Shown one piece after another: positions 8,621 to 18,098 of a DNA stretch of 64,000 nt; the first letter of the stretch is position 1, and the number at the start of each line of letters is the position of its first letter. The DNA is from Pseudochrobactrum saccharolyticum. Lineage in GTDB: Bacteria; Pseudomonadota; Alphaproteobacteria; Rhizobiales; Rhizobiaceae. A program made the translations under genes and the position numbers. The notes beneath the pieces are model-generated. The model did not search any database. It saw only the letters and a program-made list of their open reading frames with translations, and was not told where the DNA came from. The stretch lies in assembly GCF_008801715.1 (NCBI RefSeq), contig NZ_VZPG01000003.1:310001-374000 (forward strand), written 5' to 3'.

Positions 8621-8658
8621 AAAAAAGCCGGAGCCGTGTATGACAACACCGCTCCGGC
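8621..8658 (-). terminator. Intrinsic terminator of the TonB-dependent receptor gene
   Basis: Read on the minus strand, GCCGGAGC (8658-8651) pairs with GCTCCGGC (8634-8627) and is followed by a run of six T residues. It begins 30 bases after the receptor stop codon. Confidence 0.85.
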
Positions 8659-8687
8659 CTCTCTCACTGATATCACACTGCGATGCT

Positions 8688-10958
8688 TTAGAAATCAAAC
8701 GAAGCGGAAAGCATGAATGTACGCGGTGCACCGGCCGAGATAAAACCACGGGCTGACGATGCCCAGTAATTTTCGTTGAGAACATTCTCAACGGTTGCTC
8801 TGAACTCTACCGGCTTGCCATTCTCACGAAGCATTGTGTAACGCGCGCCCAGATCAACGCGTGTCCAGTCCGGCACTTTCTGCAGGTTTTTCTGGTCATA
8901 ATAAGTGCTGCCTGTATGGACAACACGACCGGTCAGCGTCAGCCCCTCAACCCACGGCGTGTCATACTCGCCATAGAGGCTGATAGCTGTTTTCGGAACA
9001 CCCGGAACTCTGTTACCGTTCGTTTCGGGATTTCCTGTTTTATCCAGCTCGGCATCCATAAATGTAATACCACCCAGCAAACGAATACCGTCAACCGGCT
9101 CGCCGAACACAGAGAGTTCCAGCCCGCGATTGACCTGAAGACCGTTCACCGCAAAATTGTTTTTCGCATCAGTAAACCCGTTCGGCTGTCTGATCTCAAA
9201 CAGAGCTGCGCTCAGCATCAGATCGCCAAGATCATATTTGACCCCGACTTCCTTCTGTTTATTTACAACAGGAGGAAAGCTCTCTGTATTATTGGCAGCG
9301 CGGGACGGTGGCTGCGGCCCTTCAGTCAGTGCCTCAGCATAATTTGCATAGACCGACAAGCTGTCAGTCACATGGGCAACAGCAGCGACGGCAGGGCTGA
9401 ATTTAGATTCCGAATAATGATAAATCTGCGCACCAAACGGCACATCCGGATTTGGACGTGTATTGAAGGTACGTGTGCTCATATGCTGATAACGTCCGCC
9501 AAGCGTCAGCTGGAAGCGATCATCCGCAAAAGACAGCGTGTCAGAAATCGCGATACTGTTAGCGACCAGCTCGGAGAACGGATAGAGATTATCCGAGCGT
9601 GGTAATCCGCTTATATCTACCCAGTTATCAGGCACATAAGCCGGATTGTAGATATTGATCGGGTATCTTTTGAAGCCCAGTTTTCCCGGATGGAAGCGAC
9701 CGCGATGGTTCTCGTTTTTCGCTCCGCTCACCGAAATATTGAACTTATGGCCGACAGGACCGGTATCAAATTCGGAGCGGACACCAATCTCACCCGACAG
9801 CCCCTGAATCTGCTGCGGATTATAGCCAAATTCAGCTTCTGCATCGCCGTTGGAATTGAGAATTGTGTATGATGTAGACAGGAAATCCTCACGATAACGG
9901 CTGATACCACCGGCGGCATAGACAGTCGTATTATCCAGAACATCAACCTCGACACGGGCAGCGGCCATATTGTGCTTGCTGTCGTGATATTCGAACGGAT
10001 TGGCTGTGTTAATCCGGCCATTCGGTGCATCCGGAATTTCAACCCCTTCTTTTACCGCATTAAACAGCGAAGTCGGCGCATCGATATTCTGTCGGGAATG
10101 ATTGAGATCAAGCGAGGCACGTACCCGTTCACCGCGATAATCAAGCCCCAGCGACAAGACACCAACCTGAATGTCATTATGTTTCATCGCAGTCTCGCCG
10201 CCGCGATAGGAACCATTGAAGCGGATGCCCCATTCGCCGTCCGGTCCGAAGCGACGACCAACATCAACATGCGACCATAATTGCGCATCGGACATATAGG
10301 TCGTTGTCAGGCGTGTCAGCGGCTCATCCGCAGCACGTTTTGGCACCAGATTGATTGTACCCCCGACGCGGCCGACACCGCCATTGACCAGAGCACTTGG
10401 CCCTTTGAGCACCTCAACGCGTTCAATGCCCTCAAGATAGCTGCGACGCGGATTGGCAAGGTAGAAAAGTCCGTCATATGCAACATCCAGATTAGTCACA
10501 GAAAAACCACGGATGAAGAAAGAGTCACGCTCACTGAAAGTCGGTGCATCCTGACGAACGGACGGATCATTGAGTGTAATATCAGCGATCGATTTTGCCT
10601 GCTGGTTGCGGATCAGCCTATCTGTATAGCCGGTCAGGCTGAATGGTGTATCGCGAACAGACCGGTTTCCGAGTGTTCCGAGTTGCGCACCGGTGGCAAC
10701 CTGTCCGCCGGCATATTCAGCCGGTGGTTGGCCTATAGTGCCGGTAGAAGGATGTCCCTGCCCCACCACCACAATTGTATCCAGTACTGTTGCACCAGTG
10801 GTATCGGAAACCTGTTGAGCCTGCTTTTGGCGCGGCACGCGATCAGTCTTGCCTGTTTCCTGAGCGAAAGCCGCCACAGCACTGACAGCAAGCAGTGAAA
10901 CACCGGCTAAAGCGGCACAGCCGCGCTCATAGGTAACCAATTGATATCTGCCCCTCAT
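8688..10958 (-). CDS. TonB-dependent siderophore receptor (FhuA/ferrichrome-type)
   Basis: Outer-membrane gated channel of 756 residues that takes up a ferric siderophore using TonB energy. It has a signal peptide (LAGVSLLAVSAVAAFAQ), a TonB-box-like DTIVVVGQG, and a plug domain with RDTPFSLTGYTDRLIRNQQA, FFIRGF and VEVLKGPSALVNG. A roughly 22-strand barrel follows, ending in the assembly signal FMLSASFDF. No N-terminal signalling (STN) domain is present, so sigma/anti-sigma control is unlikely. The ATG at 10958 is preferred over the TTG at 10970 because it follows GGGGA at proper spacing. A RirA-like box lies upstream. The exact siderophore cannot be read; the plug resembles hydroxamate receptors. 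Confidence 0.92.
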   Translation of the reverse strand: MRGRYQLVTYERGCAALAGVSLLAVSAVAAFAQETGKTDRVPRQKQAQQVSDTTGATVLDTIVVVGQGHPSTGTIGQPPAEYAGGQVATGAQLGTLGNRSVRDTPFSLTGYTDRLIRNQQAKSIADITLNDPSVRQDAPTFSERDSFFIRGFSVTNLDVAYDGLFYLANPRRSYLEGIERVEVLKGPSALVNGGVGRVGGTINLVPKRAADEPLTRLTTTYMSDAQLWSHVDVGRRFGPDGEWGIRFNGSYRGGETAMKHNDIQVGVLSLGLDYRGERVRASLDLNHSRQNIDAPTSLFNAVKEGVEIPDAPNGRINTANPFEYHDSKHNMAAARVEVDVLDNTTVYAAGGISRYREDFLSTSYTILNSNGDAEAEFGYNPQQIQGLSGEIGVRSEFDTGPVGHKFNISVSGAKNENHRGRFHPGKLGFKRYPINIYNPAYVPDNWVDISGLPRSDNLYPFSELVANSIAISDTLSFADDRFQLTLGGRYQHMSTRTFNTRPNPDVPFGAQIYHYSESKFSPAVAAVAHVTDSLSVYANYAEALTEGPQPPSRAANNTESFPPVVNKQKEVGVKYDLGDLMLSAALFEIRQPNGFTDAKNNFAVNGLQVNRGLELSVFGEPVDGIRLLGGITFMDAELDKTGNPETNGNRVPGVPKTAISLYGEYDTPWVEGLTLTGRVVHTGSTYYDQKNLQKVPDWTRVDLGARYTMLRENGKPVEFRATVENVLNENYWASSARGFISAGAPRTFMLSASFDF

Positions 10959-11122
10959 TCCAATCCCCAAGTTTTCAAAAAATGTAAAAATTCAATGGTC
11001 ATCATTGCTTGTCAGCAAAACCGACATGTCATAAGAACGCGCGCATTCGGTTTTGGGGTGTCATCACATCTGCCCAAACTTAGCCGTCTTAAGAACAATA
11101 ATATTATCTGCGATATTAAACA

Positions 11123-11137
11123 TGATTATATAAGTCA
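11123..11137 (-). promoter_or_regulatory. Putative RirA iron-responsive (IRO) box
   Basis: TGATTATATAAGTCA fits the published rhizobial IRO consensus TGA-N9-TCA exactly. It lies about 165 bases upstream of the TonB receptor start in a 257-base intergenic region that otherwise shows no feature. Iron-dependent repression by RirA would suit a siderophore receptor. A six-base-specified motif can occur by chance. Confidence 0.45.
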
Positions 11138-11227
11138 AGTTTATGCGCCCGTATTGTGCACACGCAGATCAGTTCTTGATGAAATATCCACACATTCCGA
11201 AAACACCTCTGCCTGATCACTGACAGA

Positions 11228-12832
11228 TCAGATGCCGATGCGTGGCTCCATGCCCAAAAAAGTGAATGTTTTCCGAATGATTTCACCCGCAACCGGTGCT
11301 GCGGTTACACCGGCCGTCTGTCCGCGGGTGGCAGATTTCGGAGCCGGATCATCAACGATAACCAGATAGACATATATCGGATCGTCCATCGGCATGGCCG
11401 CTGCAAAAACATTGAAATTCCTGTTCTTTGCATAGCGGCCGTTGACCACCTTCTCTGCCGTACCGGTTTTTCCGCCGACATTCAGGCCGCTGATATTCGC
11501 ACGGCGGCCGGAGCCTTTTTCCGCGCTTAAGCGATATAAATGCCGGACAATCGCACTTGTTCTTTCGGTAACAAGACGGCGGGCAGGCAAAGCGGAATGG
11601 TCGGAATCGCGTTTCAGGAGTGTCGGGGTAACGAGAACACCGCCGTTCAATATTCCGCCGATACCGGCAGCGGTCTGCAATGGTGTGGTTGCAAAACCAT
11701 GACCAAAGGCAGCAGTAATCGACGTCGGCACAGACCAGTGCCGCGGCTCCATTGGTTTTGCTATTTCCGGCAGTTCCAGCGCAGCTCTCTCCAGCAGGCC
11801 GGAACGGATAAGAAAGTTCCGGTGCCCCTCCACCCCGACAGAAAGCGCCTCCTGCGCGGAGCCGATATTGGAAGAAAACAGAAACACTTCTTCCAGCGTC
11901 AGCGGCCGTTTCTTGCCAAAATAATCACGCACAAGCTGATTACCGACCCTGATCGGATTGGTCGCGTCATAGATTGTATCAAGTCCGGCACCCGCATGCT
12001 CAACCGCCATCGCTGTTGTAAAGGTCTTAATGATAGACCCCATTTCCGAGGCACTGGCTGTTATACGGTTCAGGCGGTCGGCCAGATGTATCTCCGCAGG
12101 CGTATTGGGATCAAAATCCGGCAATGAAACCAGCCCTAAGATTTCACCTGTTTTAATATTGAGAATGAGACCACCGACACCCGCCGCGCCGTATTTAACA
12201 AGCGCTTTCGACAATTCGTCATGCAATGCATGCTGCACACGTAAATCAATGGAAGTCACAACCGGCGCAAAATGTTCAGGGACTGAGAAACCGGCATTGC
12301 GGATATCGGCAATGCCCTGCCCGTCGATCCATTTCTCCAGACCGGCAACACCGGTATTGTCAATATTGGTCAGGCCGACAATGTGCGAAGTGGTACGTCC
12401 GGCCGGATAGGCTCTTTGTAATTCGGTGCGGAAGCCAATGCCGGGAATACCTTCTGCCATCAGCCTGCTTTTAACCGACGGCGTTAATTGCCGTGCGAGC
12501 CATATAAAACGGCGCTGCCCCGACAGTTTCTTATGAAGCGTTTGCAGCGGAATCTCGGGAATGATGCGGTGCACTTTTTCTGCCACTTCATCAATATCCG
12601 TAATACGGCGGGGCTCCGCATAAAGTGAATATGCCTTGATATCTATCGCAAGGATTTTTCCGTTCCTGTCCAGAATAAGCGGCCTGTGCATGCCGACAGG
12701 AGACATTGCTGCATGTTCTGAAGCAGGTACAATCGTGCCGAAGTAAACCATCTTTGAAAACAGTACACAATAAATCGCCACGAACAATAATATCGCAAGT
12801 ATATATCTGTTTTTATTATAGGACTTCTTCAT
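11228..12832 (-). CDS. Penicillin-binding protein, FtsI/PBP2-like peptidoglycan transpeptidase (orphan copy)
   Basis: A monofunctional class B PBP of about 534 residues that cross-links peptidoglycan stems in the periplasm. It has a short basic N-terminus, one membrane anchor (about 9-30), an N-terminal dimerisation module with RPLILDRNG and RAYPAGRTTSHIVG, and a transpeptidase domain. Catalytic motifs are complete: S-I-I-K (about 266-269 from this start), SSN (about 320-322) and KTG (about 455-457). The EMGSxxKTF form is that of rhizobial FtsI. Its neighbours are not the dcw division cluster, so this is probably a second FtsI-like PBP for special growth conditions. The ATG at 12832 is chosen over the GTG at 12838; no clear Shine-Dalgarno is visible for either. 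Confidence 0.88.
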   Translation of the reverse strand: MKKSYNKNRYILAILLFVAIYCVLFSKMVYFGTIVPASEHAAMSPVGMHRPLILDRNGKILAIDIKAYSLYAEPRRITDIDEVAEKVHRIIPEIPLQTLHKKLSGQRRFIWLARQLTPSVKSRLMAEGIPGIGFRTELQRAYPAGRTTSHIVGLTNIDNTGVAGLEKWIDGQGIADIRNAGFSVPEHFAPVVTSIDLRVQHALHDELSKALVKYGAAGVGGLILNIKTGEILGLVSLPDFDPNTPAEIHLADRLNRITASASEMGSIIKTFTTAMAVEHAGAGLDTIYDATNPIRVGNQLVRDYFGKKRPLTLEEVFLFSSNIGSAQEALSVGVEGHRNFLIRSGLLERAALELPEIAKPMEPRHWSVPTSITAAFGHGFATTPLQTAAGIGGILNGGVLVTPTLLKRDSDHSALPARRLVTERTSAIVRHLYRLSAEKGSGRRANISGLNVGGKTGTAEKVVNGRYAKNRNFNVFAAAMPMDDPIYVYLVIVDDPAPKSATRGQTAGVTAAPVAGEIIRKTFTFLGMEPRIGI

Positions 12833-12996
12833 ACACACACTAAAATTAATAATTAAAACTTCTTTGACGGATTTTTTTGTTATTCACAAAAATTCACGAA
12901 TGATTTCACATAGAAATAAATGATGTAATGGTATATTAGGGCTCGATAAGTCTCAATTCACCGCAATTTTCACTCACTTTCAGCGCGGATAATGCA

Positions 12997-13467
12997 ATGC
13001 CCGATCAAACTAAGCTGGATGATTACGACAAATCGCTTCTCAGACTGCTTCAGGAAGATGCCTCAAGATCACAAAAAGAATTAGCCGAGCTTATTCATCT
13101 GTCACCCGCCGCCGTACAGCGCCGCATAGCCAAACTTCAGAAAAAAGGCATCATCAAAAAATTTGCAGCCGTTGTTGATCCTGCGGCCGTCGGCCTGCCC
13201 GTGACCGTTATTGTCGAGGTCACGCTCAGCGACGAGCGGTCAGCGACAGTCGCTGCGGCCAAAAAAATGTTCAAAAATGCTGAGGAGATTCAACAATGTT
13301 ATTGGGTTGCGGGCAGTGCTGGCCTTATCCTGATCATGACCGTTCCGACGACTGAAGAATATGAAAGCAGGACAGCGCAATTATTAGGAGAAAATCATCT
13401 GGTAAAATCTTACAGAACCATCGTTGTACTGGACAGAGTGAAAGTCGATCTGTCCCTTCCCTTGTAA
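12997..13467 (+). CDS. Lrp/AsnC-family transcriptional regulator
   Basis: A 156-residue DNA-binding protein with the family layout. The N-terminal winged helix-turn-helix is at about residues 25-52 (SQKELAELIHLSPAAVQRRI, then AKLQKKGII), followed by a RAM effector/oligomerisation domain (VEVTLSDE to the end). The next gene downstream, on the same strand after a 120-base gap, is a BCCT betaine/choline-type transporter, so control of that gene by an amino-acid-like ligand is a fair inference. It is divergent from the orphan PBP gene. Confidence 0.92.
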   Translation: MPDQTKLDDYDKSLLRLLQEDASRSQKELAELIHLSPAAVQRRIAKLQKKGIIKKFAAVVDPAAVGLPVTVIVEVTLSDERSATVAAAKKMFKNAEEIQQCYWVAGSAGLILIMTVPTTEEYESRTAQLLGENHLVKSYRTIVVLDRVKVDLSLPL

Positions 13468-13587
13468 TAGTCTTCCTGTCATATTTATTAAATTCGCCTT
13501 ATTCATAAAATGTCAGACTGACTTGATATTTACAGAGTTATTTTTTGTTTTCTTAAAAACATGAAACACTAACCTGCGAGAGTTTTC

Positions 13588-15582
13588 ATGCCAGCAAAGT
13601 TCATTATCAACGCACCGGTATTTTTCGGATCCATCATTGTCATCGGTGTGTTTCTAGCAATCGGGATCGTGGTTCCCGATCAGGCTGCGAGTATTTTTAC
13701 CCAGCTTCAGACCGTTATTCTCGCAAATTTCGGATGGTTCTACCTGCTATCCGTCGGCATTTTTCTGGTCAGCGTATTGCTTCTCTGTCTGGGACGGTAC
13801 GGACGTCTCAAACTCGGCCCCGACGATTCAACGCCTGATTTCAGCTTCCTCTCGTGGATTGCAATGCTTTTCGCTGCGGGCATGGGTATCGGGCTGATGT
13901 ATTATGCCGTCGGCGAGCCGATGACGCATTTCATGGCACCGCCGACCGCAGAACCGCGCTCCATTGCAGCAACACGTGAAGCCATGGCGGTTACATTTTT
14001 CCATTGGGGAATTCACGCCTGGGCTATTTATGCCGTTGTCGGCCTGTCCCTTGCTTATTTCGGATATCGTTACAATCTGCCGCTCACCATCCGCTCCGGC
14101 CTTTATCCGCTGCTCAAAGAGCGGATTAACGGCCCGATAGGCCATGCGGTCGATATTTTCGCCATCGTCGGCACCATGTTTGGTATTGCAACCTCGCTGG
14201 GACTTGGCGTTTCACAGATTAATGCCGGACTTCACTATCTGATCGGCCTGCCAATCGGGTTGCAGGTTCAGCTACCTCTTATTATTGCAATCACGGCACT
14301 GGCAACGATTTCCGTTGCAACAGGTCTGGATAAAGGCGTGCGCATTCTCTCTGAGACCAACCTGCTGCTCGCTATTCTCCTGATGCTTTTTGTGCTGATT
14401 GTAGGGCCTACTGCAGAGCTTTTCCGTGATTTTGTGCAGAATATCGGTCTGTATCTCGATACAATCGTCCTGCGTACTTTCAATATTTATGCCTATGAAC
14501 CAACGCCGTGGGTCGATGCATGGACGCTGTTCTACTGGGCATGGTGGATATCGTGGTCACCTTTTGTCGGTATGTTTATTGCCCGTATTTCGCGTGGCCG
14601 TACGGTCAGGGAATTTGTGACAGCCGTGCTGTTTATCCCGGCCGGTTTCACATTCTTCTGGATGACCGTTTTCGGCAATTCGGCAATTCTTATTGATACG
14701 ACAGTCGCAGGCGGCAAGTTAGGAGCAGAAATTGCTGCTGATGTCTCCGTCGGCCTGTTCCACTTCTTTGAATATTTGCCATGGACAACACTGACTTCGA
14801 CTTTGGCGGTCATGCTGGTTGCTATTTTCTTTGTTACATCTTCGGATTCCGGCTCTCTTGTTATCGATTCAATCGCCGCGGGCGGAGAGACCGAAACAAC
14901 AACCGGACAGCGGGTTTTCTGGTGCACATTGGAAGGTGTGGTTGCTGCAAGTCTTCTGGTTGCAGGTGGTCTGGGAGCTTTGCAAGCTGTGACCATTGCA
15001 AGCGCCCTGCCATTCAGCATCGTCATGATCGCGCTTGTCTGGTCACTGTTTAAGGGGATGAAAGCCGACCTTGCACAACAAGCCGCCCATGCTGCAATTC
15101 CGGTTGCGCCAAGCGCACAGCCAGCCTCGGGGCTCACATGGCAACGCCGATTGTCGCTGATTTTGCATGCGCCAACCCAACGTGAAGTTGCAACATTTAT
15201 CGCAGGTCCCGCCAAGGATGCTTTGAATGCAGTTACCACCGAACTGAACAATCGCGGTCGGGAAACCGTTGTGGTTACAGAAGACAATGGTGCTATCGCA
15301 CTGCGTTCCACGGCAGAAGGCACACGCGATTTCATCTACGGTATCATGCCCGTTGCCCAGCACATCCCTGCTTTTTCGACACTGGGGGTCGGCAAGCCAA
15401 ATCTCCGTCATGAAGCACGGACATATTTCTCAAGCGGCGGCAGAGGTTATGATGTGATGGGTTTCACAAAAGAGCAGCTGATCGTTGATATTCTGGTGCA
15501 ATTTGAAAGATATCTGGCTTTGGTTCATGCGCCGGAAACGCAACTGGTGCACAGCGCACCGGAACATTCAGCGGATATGTAA
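13588..15582 (+). CDS. BCCT-family choline/betaine/carnitine transporter (BetT-like)
   Basis: A 664-residue secondary transporter of quaternary ammonium compounds with about 12 membrane helices. The family signature is present: a [14 protein letters not shown] stretch near residue 97, and the tryptophan-rich [20 protein letters not shown] near residue 312, followed by [12 protein letters not shown]. Helices end near residue 490, and a soluble C-terminal region of about 170 residues follows, as in osmoregulated BetT-type members. The likely role is proton-coupled uptake of choline, betaine or a related compound for osmoprotection or catabolism. It is preceded by an Lrp regulator and closed by a terminator at 15630-15663. 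Confidence 0.93.
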   Translation: MPAKFIINAPVFFGSIIVIGVFLAIGIVVPDQAASIFTQLQTVILANFGWFYLLSVGIFLVSVLLLCLGRYGRLKLGPDDSTPDFSFLSWIAMLFAAGMGIGLMYYAVGEPMTHFMAPPTAEPRSIAATREAMAVTFFHWGIHAWAIYAVVGLSLAYFGYRYNLPLTIRSGLYPLLKERINGPIGHAVDIFAIVGTMFGIATSLGLGVSQINAGLHYLIGLPIGLQVQLPLIIAITALATISVATGLDKGVRILSETNLLLAILLMLFVLIVGPTAELFRDFVQNIGLYLDTIVLRTFNIYAYEPTPWVDAWTLFYWAWWISWSPFVGMFIARISRGRTVREFVTAVLFIPAGFTFFWMTVFGNSAILIDTTVAGGKLGAEIAADVSVGLFHFFEYLPWTTLTSTLAVMLVAIFFVTSSDSGSLVIDSIAAGGETETTTGQRVFWCTLEGVVAASLLVAGGLGALQAVTIASALPFSIVMIALVWSLFKGMKADLAQQAAHAAIPVAPSAQPASGLTWQRRLSLILHAPTQREVATFIAGPAKDALNAVTTELNNRGRETVVVTEDNGAIALRSTAEGTRDFIYGIMPVAQHIPAFSTLGVGKPNLRHEARTYFSSGGRGYDVMGFTKEQLIVDILVQFERYLALVHAPETQLVHSAPEHSADM

Positions 15583-15629
15583 ATTTCCTACATGCTGAAG
15601 GCCGGATGAGGCAGTTAATACACACATAA

Positions 15630-15663
15630 AAGCACGCGTTGCTCCATATGGCAGCGCGTGCTT
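15630..15663 (+). terminator. Intrinsic terminator after the BCCT gene
   Basis: AAGCACGCG pairs with CGCGTGCTT; inner TTGC/GCAG extends the stem imperfectly. The right arm runs into TTT. It starts 47 bases after the stop codon. Confidence 0.75.
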
Positions 15664-15957
15664 TGCACATATCTTAAAAAAAACGACGCTTTAAGACTGA
15701 TAAGTTCACTCAGAGATTTTATTTTAAATTGAAATTTATACTTAAAAAATCATCTTATTTATTTTCATTTTTACCTGTAAATAATCAAAAAGTGTTAGTT
15801 CAGCAGTACAAATTCAGACCATAAATTTTATACATTGACATATAATTATAGTTGTAAGATTTAAAGGCAGAACACTTTGCTGTTCATATTGTTGGCGGAC
15901 AATTCGAAAACCGCGCCGGTTTAGTTAACCGGCTATTTCTCAAAACAGGACTTATCC
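15664..15957. other. AT-rich intergenic region upstream of the GNAT gene
   Basis: Nearly 300 bases of AT-rich sequence without a coding frame. A TTGACA at 15835-15840 could be a -35 element, but the bases 16-18 further on (GATTTA-like) are a poor -10. Otherwise nothing is recognised. Confidence 0.4.
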
Positions 15958-16443
15958 ATGAGTGAGATTACAATCTCGCGGGACTCCGAAATTTCATTTC
16001 GGCGTATATCTGCGTTAACTGTCGAAGATGTCTGTGATCTGAGTGAAACGCTCTCCGATGAGCATCGCGGCATGGTTGCCGACAATGGTACATCCATTGC
16101 CGCAGCGCATTTTTCCGAAAATGCCTGGTTCCGTGCAATTTATGCTGACGATACACTGGTCGGCTTCATTATGCTGCATATTGGTGCCGATCATGATGAC
16201 GGAATTGATTGTCCGGGTGTCTTTTTGTGGCGTTTTATGATCGCAACACCATTCCAGAAATTTGGCTTTGGCCGTCAGGCTATCGGGCTTTTAAAGCGTG
16301 ATATGAAGCTCAAAGGCTATCATGAAATTTTCACAAGCTACGGCACCGGAGAAGGTAGTCCGGAAGGTTTTTATACTCTTCTTGGCTTTGAAAAAACCGG
16401 TGATAGCTATGGCGATGAACTGGAAGCCGTGTTGAAATTCTAA
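15958..16443 (+). CDS. GNAT-family N-acetyltransferase (polyamine-acetyltransferase-like)
   Basis: A 161-residue acetyl-CoA-dependent N-acetyltransferase. It shows the GNAT core: strand VGFIMLHIG, then LWRFMIATPFQKFGFGRQAI, which is the acetyl-CoA pyrophosphate loop (Q/R-x-x-G-x-G/A variant), and the C-terminal GSPEGFYTLLGFEKTGD, which ends the domain. The RFMI...G.G..A pattern and SPEGFY motif resemble BltD/PaiA spermidine acetyltransferases, so a polyamine or small amine is a plausible acceptor; this is not proven. It appears monocistronic, with a stem-loop just after the stop. Confidence 0.83.
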   Translation: MSEITISRDSEISFRRISALTVEDVCDLSETLSDEHRGMVADNGTSIAAAHFSENAWFRAIYADDTLVGFIMLHIGADHDDGIDCPGVFLWRFMIATPFQKFGFGRQAIGLLKRDMKLKGYHEIFTSYGTGEGSPEGFYTLLGFEKTGDSYGDELEAVLKF

Positions 16444-16451
16444 ATCAAACT

Positions 16452-16483
16452 ACGGGCGTTAGCGATGACACACTAACGCCTGT
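16452..16483 (+). terminator. Stem-loop after the GNAT gene
   Basis: ACGGGCGTTAG pairs with CTAACGCCTGT (one G-T pair) around a 10-base loop, nine bases after the stop; followed by TCTCTCA, not a clean T-run. Confidence 0.5.
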
Positions 16484-16544
16484 TCTCTCAGCACTGATCC
16501 TTGTATTATCGGATTTGAACGATACAAAAAACAGGTGTGGCTAC

Positions 16545-17354
16545 GTGGCAAAAGGCTCGTTCAAAATAGCGCCTTGCAAAATCAACGGGATCACGGCGGT
16601 TGCGGCGGACTCATCCCACACATTCGGCCGCCATACGCATGACCAGTTCGGCATTGGCGTCATCATCCGCGGTGCGCAAAAATCCTTGAGCGGACGGGGC
16701 ATTGTTGAGGCGACAGCCGGTGATATCATCACTGTCAATCCGAATGAGGTTCATGACGGCACCCCGATCGGTGACCATGGCCGTGCGTGGTATATGCTAT
16801 ATTTTGATACCGATATTTTAGCCGAGCCGATGAAGGAAATTCGGGGCGGCAACACGAGAATATCGGAGCTTAAAAAGCCGGTCTTGCACGACACGGCTGC
16901 AACAAAGCATTTCCGCTCTCTGTTCAAAAGCGTAACCAATCCGTCAGATATTTGCAGCGAGTTTGAAATACAAGAAAACCTGCATCTGTTGCTGACACGG
17001 CTTGTTACAAGCCACAATTCTGCCGACAAATACAATGCACCCTCAGCAATCGAACTGGCACGCGAGCGCATAGATGATGACCCTTGCTCGCCGCTTTCTC
17101 TCGGCGAATTATCTGCGCTTGGCAATGTCAGCCAGTTTCAGTTGATACGGGGTTTTTCAAAACTCACCGGTCTGACACCTCACGCCTATCTCATTCAGCG
17201 CAGACTGCAATATGTGCGAAAAATGATCATAAATGGCTCAACACTGAGTGATGCAGCCTATGCGTCCGGCTTTGCAGATCAGAGCCATATGACCCGTTTA
17301 TTTGTAAGCACCTATGGCATCTCACCAAAGCAATATGCCGGTGTCAGAGCCTGA
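16545..17354 (+). CDS. AraC-family transcriptional regulator
   Basis: A regulator of about 269 residues with an N-terminal cupin-like sensor (HTHDQFGIGVIIRGAQ, then GDIITVNPNEVHDGTP) and a C-terminal double helix-turn-helix. In the latter, LSLGELSALGNVSQFQLIRG is followed by the conserved FSKLTGLTPHAYL and SDAAYASGFADQSHMTRLF. The sensor layout is that of AraC proteins that govern LysE-type exporters. The frame opens with a TTG at 16515, but the GTG at 16545 with AGGTG upstream gives a better fit. It is followed at short spacing by the B3/B4-domain gene and a LysE exporter, which it probably controls. Confidence 0.9.
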   Translation: MAKGSFKIAPCKINGITAVAADSSHTFGRHTHDQFGIGVIIRGAQKSLSGRGIVEATAGDIITVNPNEVHDGTPIGDHGRAWYMLYFDTDILAEPMKEIRGGNTRISELKKPVLHDTAATKHFRSLFKSVTNPSDICSEFEIQENLHLLLTRLVTSHNSADKYNAPSAIELARERIDDDPCSPLSLGELSALGNVSQFQLIRGFSKLTGLTPHAYLIQRRLQYVRKMIINGSTLSDAAYASGFADQSHMTRLFVSTYGISPKQYAGVRA

Positions 17355-17420
17355 TCTGCAATTTTCTTCAAGACTTTGCCGTCAATAACGACGCAAATGG
17401 CTCAAAAACGAGCCAGAGCA

Positions 17421-18098
17421 ATGTCCATTCACTACCGCTATTCCCCGTCTGTACTGACTTCTTTCCCGCAACTGCAATCCCGTGGTTTGCTGATTGACGG
17501 CATCAACCGCAATGCCGATCCAAGTGCTGCCATGTCTCAACTGACTGCCATTGCCAAAAACCGTCTCGCTCATGCTACTGAAGGCGAGTTTCCTGAAATC
17601 AAAGCATGGCGCCGCGCCTTTGCCGCCATGGGATATAAACCGACCCAATACAGATGTGCTTCGGAAGCATTGCTGCGTCGTTTCCGTATGGAAGGTTCAC
17701 TTCCGGCGCTGCACCCTCTGGTTGATCTCTGCAATGCAACATCGCTGGCTTTTGCAATACCCGTTGCCGTTTTTGATGTCGAAAAAATCAACGGCATTCT
17801 CAGTATCCGGCACGCTGACGGCGACGAAGTTTATGAGACATTCAGCGGGAGTACGGAAAGCCCCGAGCAAGGCGAAATCATATATGCCGATGACGACAGG
17901 CGAGCACATGCCCGCCGCTGGACAAACCGGCAGAGCGGCTGGTCTGCGATAAATAGTAAAACAAAAACAGCACTGATTGTGACTGAAGCACTGCATGAAA
18001 CTGCACAACAAGACACGGATAAACTTATAAATTCGCTGGCGACAACATTGAAACAGCTATGGCCTGCGTCGAAAATCACTCGGGTTAATCCGGCATGA
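17421..18098 (+). CDS. B3/B4 (tRNA-binding/editing-like) domain protein
   Basis: A free-standing B3/B4 domain of about 225 residues, homologous to the editing module of phenylalanyl-tRNA synthetase beta. Recognisable parts are EIKAWRRAFAAMGYKPTQYR, CASEALLRRF, LHPLVDLCNATSLAFAIPV and the central GEIIYADDDRRAHARRWTNR. Stand-alone members are often encoded beside amino-acid exporters and may hydrolyse misacylated tRNA or bind amino acids; the function is not established. Candidate starts are ATG 17397 and ATG 17421; the latter precedes the conserved YRYSPSV strand. The stop overlaps the LysE start (ATGA), indicating translational coupling. Confidence 0.78.
   Translation: MSIHYRYSPSVLTSFPQLQSRGLLIDGINRNADPSAAMSQLTAIAKNRLAHATEGEFPEIKAWRRAFAAMGYKPTQYRCASEALLRRFRMEGSLPALHPLVDLCNATSLAFAIPVAVFDVEKINGILSIRHADGDEVYETFSGSTESPEQGEIIYADDDRRAHARRWTNRQSGWSAINSKTKTALIVTEALHETAQQDTDKLINSLATTLKQLWPASKITRVNPA

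Noticed and set aside
15835-15860. TTGACA promoter candidate before the GNAT gene
   Set aside because: The spacing-matched -10 hexamer is poor, and TATAAT directly abuts the -35 instead of lying 17 bases away.
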